From contig JAGYXB010000449.1 of assembly GCA_022495005.1 (NCBI GenBank), positions 744,001 through 808,000 of the forward strand: a stretch of 64,000 nt of DNA, read 5' to 3'. Position 1 is the stretch's first letter. Each line of letters begins with the position of its first letter. The stretch is from Rhyacophila brunnea. Its lineage: Eukaryota; Arthropoda; Insecta; Trichoptera; Rhyacophilidae. Under the pieces are notes generated by a model. That model saw only the letters and a program-made list of their open reading frames with translations. It searched no databases and had not been told where the DNA came from. The position numbers were made by a program, and so were the translations under genes. Shown piece after piece: positions 55,077 through 64,000 of the stretch.

Positions 55077-58000
55077 GTAACTATTACTGATTGAACTGAT
55101 ATTTATTGACACCGCTCCTGGCTAGATTCAGTGTGAGGATACTCAGGAATCCTTCGTTTTTGGGATTAGGGTGGAGGGGGACTTTTGTAGGGGCTTGAAT
55201 TACATAGTAATTCAGCAGTATATGTGGAAAAATACAGGATTTGAAATTCGATACCTCTACGCAGAGTTATGTTTATTTTTATTAACACATTGTCTCGGTA
55301 GAGACCAGCACTGTGATGGGAATCCGGCACTATCTCGGGCCGAGCGCATTCGTCACACTTATTCGGGGTGGGTTTACAACTGCCTTTCATTTAAAAAAAA
55401 TAATATTCTATTGGATTGATGATTCACCTCTTGTTCTGAACCATTATCTTGGGTTCGAAGTCAGTGTTCGGCATATGTTTATACTTTGGGCAGACAGTAT
55501 GGTCAGAAAGTTCAAGCTAACTCATGCACAAATGTTTTAGTAGTCTTTGACAATCGATGGTAATGTTTTAGTGCGCCACCCTTTTTATCATGGTCCTGGA
55601 AGCTTTTGTGGTCCTCATCAGGCAGTCGTCACACTTTCGAGTCACGAGAGCGCTCCGGCCCATCTTCCTGGTGGACACGCGCCACTGCGGGGGCGTCAGG
55701 AGGTTCATTCGCCAGATCCTGCAGTCGCTGCCGCCAATCCTGGATATGCTGGGTAAAATCAACACCCCTACATTCAACATACATAATTTAAAACAATCTC
55801 AGAAACGAACATATTAGAAAAATCCTAGAAAATAATTTGGACTGAATGGGATTTGAACCCACAACTATTGCAGTCCGGGCGAGGATTGATTTGCAAGCTC
55901 TCCCTCTAATTCTGTTAAAAGAACTTTATGATTTTACTAGGATCTTCCATTCTCTCCCAATTCCAGGGCATATTTCAGTTCCATAACACAGCGTTAGGTT
56001 CTCTCGAATTTCAGTTTTAATGTACTTCCTAATAATTTTCAATTTGACTATTTTTTATATTAATGATTTTGATGGAATTTATTTCAAATTGTATCTCAAT
56101 GACATGATGTTAATGAAATTTCTGCTCAGATAGCATTTAGATTAGCACCAATAGCTTAATCGGTAAAGCTGATCGCTTGGATTGCGACAGACATGTCTCA
56201 CCTTGAGTGTAAAACGATTGTGTAAATTTTTCGATTTCTCGATTTAAATATGGCATAATGCCGAAAAAGTGACATACCTAGCTGAATACAGCAATAACCT
56301 CACAAGTGTCGTTTCTGTTCTAGGTCTGCTGTTGTTCTTCGTTACAACATATTCACTTCTCGGCTATTACCTGTTCTCTGAATACATTGACAAACAACAT
56401 TTCAATTCAATCAGTGACTCATTTGTCAGCATGTTTGTTCTACTGACCACAGCAAAGTAAGTTGAAATGCATCTTTACTTTTACAGCGAATCTTCTCATG
56501 TTTTCTCACATTATTTAATTAAGGGGCCAAGTAGTGTGTACAAGATTTTTTGTTTTTTCATTTAAAGTAGCAACTATGACAATTATTATTGAACTGCAAT
56601 TTAAAATGAAAACAATATTATTTTACATCTCACTTTTACTTGATAATATGATAGCATTGAAAGCGCTTATTTTTTTTTGTTGTTTGATTTTTAAATATCA
56701 GATGTATTCAATAAAAGGCATAGATTTTTATAACACGTATATAACATCAACATAAATTTAAATGTTAATTCGATACAAAATAATAACGGCAAATAGTGAA
56801 AAAACCATGCCACATGGATGTACTGAAATATGTCTTCATGCTAAACCACCGAGAAGTTACTATTTTACAGTGGCGAATGGTGAACTTTGTTAGTCATATG
56901 TATTTGTTTTTATTGAACTAAGAATACAATTTACAGATGGTGTTGGTTAGTTTTTAAAAATCAATTATACCATGCCGAAACCAAATTAGTTAAACTGAAA
57001 AGTGAAACTAAAAATAGTTTTTCTATGTTTTGGGGGATCCGACAAAATTGTGCGCAATTTTTCATTCAAACTTTTTTTTGTTGAATTAGAAATACATATT
57101 ATACATGCTGTTGGTTAATTTTTAAGCCCTGCCTAAACCAAACTATATATATTAATATATAAAAAATATTATACTATCTATAAAATATCCAAAATTGTGT
57201 ATGATTTATTGGCACAAGTTTACATATTTTATCAATACACGAGTATTTTTTTACTATTATATGTTATGGTTTGGTCTTCGCAGGGTTTAATTGAATTTTA
57301 AAATCTAACCAACACCATCTGTAAATTGTAGTCTTAGTTCAATGAAAACAAATACGTATGACTGACACAGTTTAGTGGGCACTATTTAAGGCTGATCTTA
57401 ACAGCCTACCTCGACCCGTCGCTACTGCTATTTTATGTAATAAAAATACTTTTTGTAGTCATCAAATGTTTAACATAAATATGAAGGAATAATAGGGCTT
57501 CAAAATTATATAAATATATTTTCTACGTTTAAAGAATGGCCTGGACTAAATTCTGAAAATACCAATGAAAATAAAAATCTCTACTTTTACCCACGTGCCA
57601 CACGTAGGCCCTTAAGTTAAAGATATCAATTTACGGACGTGGGAATTATTTGTGAAGTTAAACGTAAACTGGTTTGTGCTGGCGTAACTATATTTGACGA
57701 CAAATTATTAGACACATTTTCATTGTGGGCTTTTGTACCGGAAACAGATCACAAAGCATTTTATTTGTACTTGCATATTTTGCAATAAAAATGTTGTTGA
57801 TTTTGGATACAACGCTTATTTGTTGGTAGTAAGCAATGTTCCAATTAGATTTAAGACACATTTTACATTGGTATGTAATATCTGATAACAACGCTATCAT
57901 TATTATCAGTTGGGTGATAGATATGAATTGATACTTACAAGTTAGTGCCTATTTGCTCACCTACTTTTAAATCATTTAGAATTCTTCATGTATTTTTATA

Positions 58001-61000
58001 AGATATCTTATTATCCATAATCTAGATATCTATAATTTAGTATTAGAACTCAATACTGTGATGGCAAACGGTTATAACTGCTGTTTACACAATTTTACAG
58101 GAGAGCGAAAACACAAGTTTTGAAATCAGTCTGAGTTGGTTTATAAGATATTTTGAAGTATTTCATATCAAAATTAGCGGAATGAACATCTCAACACAGA
58201 CCTCAAATCATGGCCGTCACATCCTGTTAGCGGGCCCCCAGGCTAGGATGTTTGGCGGGGCCCCCTACCTATCGCTAAGGGTAAAGGCAGTGTACACGTT
58301 ACAGTAGCGTTTTCCATGGTGTACGCGGTAAAATTAAGGTGTATTTTTAGCGATTTTTTGTATTTTTAATATGTACATCCATTTGAATGATGGAGTGGTC
58401 GAGTATCGGCACACAGTTAAAAATTGCATCGTACAATCAAATATTTAAATTGTTAGTAATTATTGGACTAAAATAGCTTCTTTTTTTTACTATTAAAGCA
58501 AATTTGTGGTCTGTGTTTATCTCACTTATCGGTCGACTCGTGGGACGCCGAGCCCTTCCTGAGCCCTGTCAGCTCCCCCCTTGTGGGGGCCATGCCTCAA
58601 ATCATTTCTTTTAAAAAGATTGAAGTTTTATTTATCTTGCATTTTAAGCAGATATATCTTTTTTTATATTTGGTCAGATGCAGATATCTTTTAACGTTAC
58701 TTTGTGACCAATAAAGTTGCAGCTCTAATATTTTGCCACACCAAAGAATGTACAATTTGGAACATAGTATGGAAGAAAACGAAAAAAAGTGAAAAAAACA
58801 GCAGTTATAATCGTCTGCCATCTCAGTACCGAACTATATAAATGTATTTTATTTTTATTCTTTTAAACAAGTCACGTATTATGTCACTATAGAATGGGCG
58901 ACGAGGACGTCACCCCCCGATTACAAATATTATTCGATTACAATTTGTTTAAACATGAGTTTACATTATGGGTACTTTATACTAACAATCTAGTAATCGG
59001 ATGGTTAACGTCTCTATCGGTATATTTTGAAATTGTGTCCCGAACGGTTGGAATTTTTAATAAATAAAATATAATTTGGTCCATACAATTTAAAAAAATA
59101 AACCTATTACCAGTGTAAAAACTCATATGGCGGACTGCACACGTACAATTTTCCGGACACGTATTTATGTCTTCTAACGAACCAATTTCACAATTCATCT
59201 GTTACCTTATCAAATACGTCAAAGTGAAGGGTGGAGTTGTATAACCAAACTATAATAGATAAGAGATAAAAAATATTCTTCTATCTATAAAATATCTAAA
59301 ATCATACCGTTAAACCGTACATAACTTTATTTTGTTAAATATTTTATGGATAGAAGAATATTTTTTATCTATTGTGGTGTGGCCACTAACTAACTAATTT
59401 AACTAATTTGTATTTTTAGTTCAATGAAAACAAATAGGTATGACTAATAAAGTGTGTGCTATTTTTGTCGGATCTCCACAGCCTACCTCCACACTCTTCG
59501 CCACAACTGTATACAATAATATAATGTATTTTAATTGTTATTTCCAGTTTTCCTGACGTAATGATGCCGTCGTATGCAAAATCAAAATGGTACTCGATAT
59601 TCTTTATATCGTACCTTGCCACCGTCTTGTACGTCTTGATGAACTTGGTAAGACCCTGTTATTCGAAATATATATTTTCGCGTGCCGTTATATAATTACT
59701 GGACTGCGTTAGAAAGTTTTATTGTAGATCAAACGTGAATCAAAGATAATTGGCTATATCAGTCAATCTTTTAAAACCCATAAATCTGCAGTAATCATAC
59801 CACTCAGCATTACAAGTGTGACACACTTCAATATACATGTTTTGTTTTCAAAACAAATTGGAGTGGCGGAAGTGATTGTCAGCAGTTTCCTCAATCATAA
59901 CCTAGATCAACAGTGTATTATGATTTATTTAATTGCGACAATGTCTCATGTAATATATTGATTTCATGTTGACAAATAGCGAGGATGATCCATAAGTCGT
60001 CACTCATCTCGAGTCCAGTCACTCGACACAGTCAACCATCATTCCACTCGAGTCCAGTCTCGTGGTTCTATTAATCTCTCAATAATATCAAGCTCATTGT
60101 ATCAGTAAATAAACTCTCTCCTCGAAGCTTCTACGCAACTACGACTATCTCTACATAATTCATAATCCCTTCAAATCTCTACATTGATTATTGAATAGGT
60201 GTCTACTTCTGTGCAAGATTTTTGTCTTTAAATCACATCTAATGTTTTCAAAATGCGACAAATAAATTTACAAGACGAAATATCTTGCACATAATTTCAT
60301 CATTAGCCTTTGTAATCTTATTATAATCTTCACTTTCATATATATACCTATATATCGTCTCTGTTCTGGCAGAACACACTAACTGGAGAATACTAGTTTT
60401 GAGTAATTTGACTTTGAAGTTGTTACAATGTTTGAAATAATGGTCCATCATGTGAGTTTATTAAGTAATCGTAAAAAGAATGACTTTAAAATAAAGACTG
60501 TTTATTTATTAAGAGGGTTTCCAGGCGGTAAAGTTTGAAATAAGGAACATTTTGGTATAACTAACTCAATATGTCATTTTTTCGAATTAGTGTCTTCTGC
60601 CAGAACCGTGACGATATAAAGGATCCATCTTCTATAGAACAAGGCTTTTCTTCAACATCTTTATTTATATACATACTATTGCAGATGCTGGCCGTCGTGT
60701 ATGAGACATTCACAAGGATTGAGCGCGAGAAGTACCGCAGACTATTACTTCACAGACGCAGGGCGTGTCAGCATGCCTTCCGGTTACTCGTATCCAAGCA
60801 GGCTCCAGGAGCTATCCGGTTTAGACAATTCCACGGACTGATGAGATATTTTACACCAAATAAGAGTTAGTAACTATTGTTTTATTACGGTTAATCTTGC
60901 ACTCTGAATGGGTGACGACACACGTGTCAGTTTTTGCGCATGGCACATCCACTCACACAAAACACAATGCGATCTCATGGCACAGAGCCCACTGAATTTT

Positions 61001-63144
61001 TTTTTTGGCAGCACTAAAATCATAAACAAAAATGAAGAGATTTCAATGTTCTTCAAGTAGTAATAATGGATAATCTGAGAAAATTACCTCATTTACAGAA
61101 TAATTCTGTGTGCGAAAGGAAGAAGGCGTTAAGTCTTAAATTGCTACTTTTCAGGACAGCCAAAAGCAGATTACTTTTTAGACCATTTTGTATGGGAACT
61201 CCAATGTTTCTGTTGTACGGAATTTAGTAATTCAGAGAGGTGTTGATTTGACTTTTCCTTTTTCTCAATTTTACATGTGTATTATGGTTCATTTGCCAAC
61301 TTAAACTCATTTTTCGATTTCTAAGACTATCACCCTCTTCCTTTCGCCCACAGAATTATGTAGAATATACAATAGCATAATTCATTTTAAAGTTTTTTAG
61401 TCAACTTAGCCACCGGTAGAGTTGGGTATTTCCCGAGAAAATCTCAATCTAGAGACTCGGGATTTCCCGAAATGAATTCTCGAGATATCGGGAAATTTTA
61501 AAAAAACCTGTAAAAATCCTAAAATCAGTGTAAAAATAGACAAATTCTGAAAAATATAATTTTTTTTTATTTATGTAAGACAAACAAAATAGTAGGAAAA
61601 CAAAAATAATTCAAAACATTACTTATAATAGAATTTCAAAAAACACAGACTAATCGCGTACCTACCTACGCTTTGAGACACAGAATTCCGTTGGCTTAAT
61701 TGTGTTAAATGCCCCGATCAGTCTTTGAACGTTTTGTGCTATATATCCACTTTTTTCATATAGAAAATCGTTTTTCAATTAATATTTGATAATAAAGAAT
61801 TCCCGAATCCCGAGAAAAGATTCTCGAGATCCTGGATTTCCCGAAATGTTGAAAATTTCAATTCTCGAGATTCGGGATGGAAAATCTCGAAAATTTCTCG
61901 AGAATTCCCGAAACCCAACTCTAGTCACCGGTGCACTTGTGTTGGTTTAATCTTCAGTGCTTCATTTCGAGGGTTGTCTGCACAATAGTGATATGTCCAA
62001 AAAAGTGAATTTTACAAAAGAGCGATAGAATAATATATAATTATTATATATAATTCATTTCAACATATCATTATGTGATAGTATGTAGATCATCGCCTAT
62101 TTAAAGTTGGATATGCCTGTTTATACATAATAATATTTATAAAGCAATAAAATATCATAGTTTAAATATTATTATTTTAGGCACCCGAGATGTCTTACTG
62201 ATGTTCAAGCAACTGAACACATCTAATACGGGTGCCCTAACGTTGGAAGAGTTCCTGTCGGTGTATGAATGCGGAGCACTTAGATGGGCACCCCAGCAAG
62301 GAAGAGCCCCTTGGTATGGAGCCCTGGGGCCTATTGAAGTCATCGGAAGGACTTCCGCCAGCATTGTCAACTGGCCTTACTTTGAATACATAGTTTGTAA
62401 GTTAACTCATTACTCTTTTGTTTTATTTTAAGAGATAATTTAAAAGTCTGTGTACAATGGTAATAAAATTATTGTTAAGTTATCCATTCGTCCATGCCTC
62501 TTACTCCACAGGTTGTGGGTTCAAATCCTGTTATTTTTTTAAATCTACATGTGTGTTTACATCCGGCACATGGTGATTAGTCATATTAGTATTCAGCCTG
62601 GAAAAAATTCTCCCAAAGGCGACTACCTATGCATAGCATACCAAAAATTAATAATCGTATATGCTGTGCTACGGCTACCATTTTGGAAAATGGCGGACTG
62701 TTTTTAATTTTTCAGGTTTCTTCAACAGCTGAAAATATTGAAAATTGTTTCACTTATGAATTTATTGAAAAGGGTTTATTGTAACTATTCATAGGTAGAC
62801 CTCGTACAAATAGTCCTGGATCATCGGCTGTGTTCAATGCTCAGCAATCAGAGGATTGCCAACGATTTATGACTATTAGTATGAGCTCTATATGGTTTTA
62901 TTTGCTTTAGACTTTGATAGAGATGTCATTCACATGTTTAATAAGAATAGTTATTGTCGTATCTGTAACGGTTACTGAGTTGTTTGAACCAATTTACTCT
63001 AATCTTTTTCTTTTGAATTTGCAGTTATCCTCATTATCGGTAACGGAGTCTCGATGTTGATGCGGATAGCGCAGGCGTCTGGCGGGTTACGGGAAAGTGC
63101 CCGACTCTTCTGCGCCTCATGGGACACTTGGTTGTTTTTGATGT
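54951..63144 (+). CDS. Tpcn1: Two-pore channel, TPC1-like endolysosomal cation channel (partial, runs off the right edge)
   Basis: Seven exons in matching phase give 352 residues: 54951-55076, 55572-55752, 56324-56456, 59548-59647, 60685-60865, 62181-62396, 63025-63144. TPCs are two-domain (2x6 TM) voltage-sensor channels of endosome/lysosome membranes, gated by PI(3,5)P2, NAADP-linked partners and, in TPC1, voltage. Seen here: [19 protein letters not shown] (domain-I S2), [19 protein letters not shown] (S4), a [10 protein letters not shown] linker, [17 protein letters not shown] (S5), the domain-I pore helix and filter [22 protein letters not shown] (S6 end), a basic linker and an EF-hand-like segment. 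The family is about 750-850 residues, so N-terminus/S1 (upstream) and most of domain II (downstream) are missing. TPC1 versus TPC2 is inferred from the filter context and linker. Confidence 0.93.
55572..55752 (+). CDS. Tpcn1: Two-pore channel exon 2 (S3-S4 voltage-sensor region)
   Basis: Begins after TTTTAG with [18 protein letters not shown] (S3), then [14 protein letters not shown] (S4 with spaced Arg), a Cys-Gly-Gly-Val-Arg-Arg segment and [11 protein letters not shown]. The donor is GTAAAA, leaving one base of a Gly codon. The S4 arginines (FRVTRALR) suggest that the domain-I sensor is intact. Confidence 0.93.
56324..56456 (+). CDS. Tpcn1: Two-pore channel exon 3 (S5 and pore helix of domain I)
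   Basis: Begins after TTCTAG, completing the Gly codon, and encodes [17 protein letters not shown], a short luminal loop and the pore helix SMFVLLTTA. The donor GTAAGT splits the Asn codon of the TTAN selectivity-filter motif (AA|T). Confidence 0.93.
56868..57427. mobile_element. hAT-like MITE 'CAGTGGCGAAGG', copy with perfect target duplication
   Basis: Ends CAGTGGCGAATGGTG and (reversed) CAGTAGCGACGGGTCGAGGT. A perfect 8-bp duplication CTATTTTA flanks it (56860-56867 and 57428-57435), which fixes the boundaries of the family. It lies in the TPC intron between exons 3 and 4. Confidence 0.9.
57860..57985 (+). repeat. Dispersed repeat, copy 3, in a TPC intron
   Basis: Same ordered words as 11573-11700, including GATAACAACGCTATCATTAT and GCTCACCTACTTTTAAATCA. 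The 775-bp inverted-end element begins 70 bases further on. Confidence 0.6.
58054..58828. mobile_element. 775-bp element with 33-bp inverted ends, nested repeat inside
   Basis: Left end TACTGTGATGGCAAACGGTT and the reversed right end TACTGAGATGGCAGACGATT continue into a shared ATAACTGCTGTTT. Inside lies the reversed relative of the 19423 repeat (58225-58590). Target duplication is not evident. A related terminus, ACAGTGATGGCAGGTGATAA, occurs alone near 51786. It lies in the TPC intron between exons 3 and 4. Confidence 0.65.
59217..59509. mobile_element. hAT-like MITE 'CAGTGGCGAAGG', copy just before TPC exon 4
   Basis: The left end is decayed (AAAGTGAAGGGTGGAG); the right end (GATCTCCACAGCCTACCTCC, then ACTCTTCGCCAC) is clear. 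The internal palindrome TAATAGATAAGAGATAAA ... TTTTTTATCTATTGTGG is present. It ends 38 bases before exon 4. Confidence 0.7.
59548..59647 (+). CDS. Tpcn1: Two-pore channel exon 4 (filter exit and S6)
   Basis: Begins after TTTCCAG with T completing the filter Asn, followed by [19 protein letters not shown] and the start of S6 ([12 protein letters not shown]). The donor is GTAAGA and the end is on a codon boundary. The exon is separated from exon 3 by 3.1 kb of transposon remnants. Confidence 0.93.
60356..60613. mobile_element. MITE with CGTCWC termini, TPC intron copy
   Basis: Ends CGTCTCTGTTCTGGCAGAAC and (reversed) CGTCACGGTTCTGGCAGAAG. It is the same family as 52780-53018 and ends 71 bases before TPC exon 5, close enough to affect the branch-point region. 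Confidence 0.85.
60685..60865 (+). CDS. Tpcn1: Two-pore channel exon 5 (end of S6 and basic linker)
   Basis: Starts after ATTGCAG with [16 protein letters not shown], the cytosolic end of domain-I S6, then [16 protein letters not shown] and [15 protein letters not shown]. The donor GTTAGT leaves one base of a Ser codon. A 258-bp MITE ends 71 bases before this exon. Confidence 0.92.
61417..61923. mobile_element. hAT-like non-autonomous element with CTCGAGA-rich ends
   Basis: Ends TAGAGTTGGGTATTTCCCGA and (reversed) TAGAGTTGGGTTTCGGGA. Flanking octamers GCCACCGG and GTCACCGG agree at seven of eight. TCTCGAGA and TTCCCGAA words repeat densely in both ends. It lies in the TPC intron between exons 5 and 6. 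Confidence 0.85.
62181..62396 (+). CDS. Tpcn1: Two-pore channel exon 6 (EF-hand-like linker)
   Basis: Starts after TATTTTAG and encodes [20 protein letters not shown], then [15 protein letters not shown]. This has the helix-loop-helix spacing of an EF-hand, with Asn rather than Asp at loop position 1 and Glu-Glu near position 12. It ends with WPYFEYIV, the entry to domain-II S1. The donor is GTAAGT, leaving one base. Animal TPCs have degenerate EF-hands here, so calcium binding is not implied. Confidence 0.9.
62397..63024. other. TPC intron with a tRNA-like SINE fragment
   Basis: CCATGCCTCTTACTCCACAG then GTTGTGGGTTCAAATCCTGT (62492-62531) has a B-box-like core. No other structure was recognised. 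Confidence 0.4.
63025..63144 (+). CDS. Tpcn1: Two-pore channel exon 7 (domain II S1 and loop)
   Basis: Starts after TTTGCAG, encodes a hydrophobic [12 protein letters not shown] stretch and a loop ending WDTWLFLM. The likely donor is GTGAGT at 63145, leaving one base. Sequence conservation with the family is weaker here, but phase and position in domain-II S1-S2 fit. The remaining exons lie beyond the window. Confidence 0.75.
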
Positions 63145-63950
63145 GTGAGTTATCAATGCTGCCTTCATAAAATAAATTACCTTTATAAACACTTTAGGTA
63201 CCACTCCCGCCAACGTGGCGTGCTATAGTAGCCGAGCGTTATGAACCGCATACGCCACATTAGTGCATTTAGACACGTATAACTTTACCATACAAATAAG
63301 TTCAATATATGATGTGCTTTAAAGATTTAGTAACATGTTTGAGAACCTACAGTCAAAATATGAATTCACAATATAAGAAAAATATTCTAATGGATTTAAA
63401 TTCAAATTCCATCAAGTACCTTCGGTCGATAGTATTAATATTATAATAAGATAATCACAAGATAAAAAGAACTTTTTATATACCACGTTTTTAAATTTTC
63501 TGTTGAATCATATAAACTTGACAATTCTATGTTTTAATAATTAAAGACAAATAAGGCAATTGTCAACAAATAATTTTTTTGTTATTTTGCAACAAACAAA
63601 CAAATATAGAATACTGAAATGTCATTTTGATTTCCATAGTAACGCACGTATATATTAATAATTTAGTTGCTAGGACCACCCCCTTAGCAACCGATAATAG
63701 TGGATTGGATTACGAATTTCTTCCGAAATAACTTTTCATACAAAACAGAATTAACTGAAAATGAATTCAATTCTGCTTAAAGATGGCTAAAGTATTAAAA
63801 GAATGCATTCGCATCGTGTTCTGATATATTCTAAAAGTTTCAAATGTCTAGCTAGTCGGGAAGTTAGTTAAAAATCGATTGCAAGATTTGTACTGGATAA
63901 ACAACCACCGGACAAACAAGAATACGAGCTAAGAAAAACGTGGTAAAAAA

Positions 63951-64000
63951 ATATGTTGGCATGATGGCTGACTGGTTACGCATCAGGCTTATAATGTCGT
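63951..64000 (+). repeat. SINE head cut by the window edge
   Basis: GTTGGCATGATGGCTGACTG and GTTACGCATCAGGCTTATAA have A-box-like spacing of the tRNA-like heads seen elsewhere in the window. The rest lies outside. Confidence 0.4.

Overview
The window is eukaryotic and almost certainly from an insect. It is AT-rich, its genes are broken by short spliced exons with GT/AG borders, and introns reach about 12.6 kb. It is packed with transposon remnants, tRNA-derived SINEs, mariner, hAT-like and pogo-like DNA elements and LINE tails. Scattered words of the type TAGGTAGGTACCTA and (TTAGG)-like tracts fit hemipteran (aphid-like) or lepidopteran genomes; I cannot decide between them from sequence alone. 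All family calls below were made by reading translations and repeats by eye, without database searches.

Two protein-coding genes are recognisable, both on the + strand. (1) A WIPI/Atg18 autophagy WD-repeat (PROPPIN) gene, coding exons at 14836-14926, 27488-27682, 28704-28978, 30473-30643, 30750-30928 and a terminal exon at 39085-39194. All splice phases agree and give 339 residues. The N-terminal exon(s) encoding roughly the first 90-100 residues were not found. A phase-compatible alternative terminal exon lies at 31177-31259. (2) A two-pore channel (TPC1-like endolysosomal cation channel) gene, exons at 54951-55076, 55572-55752, 56324-56456, 59548-59647, 60685-60865, 62181-62396 and 63025-63144. 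It covers domain I from about S2 to S6, the inter-domain linker and the start of domain II. It continues past the right edge of the window, and the exons for the N-terminus and S1 were not found upstream.

Everything else is intergenic or intronic DNA dominated by mobile elements. Best supported are: a 2.9-kb terminal-inverted-repeat element (43483-46381) with an array of CACATTGGAGGT-like subterminal motifs and a decayed minus-strand transposase-like gene; a complete but dead mariner (46385-47683) inserted next to it; a ZBED-type hAT transposase pseudogene (48003-48540); a pogo-like remnant (49799-50701) hit in its transposase N-terminus by a SINE and then by a palindromic MITE; hAT-like MITEs with 8-bp target duplications; TTAA-flanked MITEs, including a 717-bp foldback inside a SINE; two copies of one LINE 3' end; and several tandem repeats.

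Layout: 1-14.8 kb is repeats and unassigned DNA; 14.8-39.2 kb is the WIPI/Atg18 gene with large TE-filled introns; 39.2-54.9 kb is intergenic or the unseen 5' part of the TPC gene, holding the densest transposon nest; 54.9-64 kb is the TPC gene. No rRNA, CRISPR, or convincing functional tRNA gene was seen.
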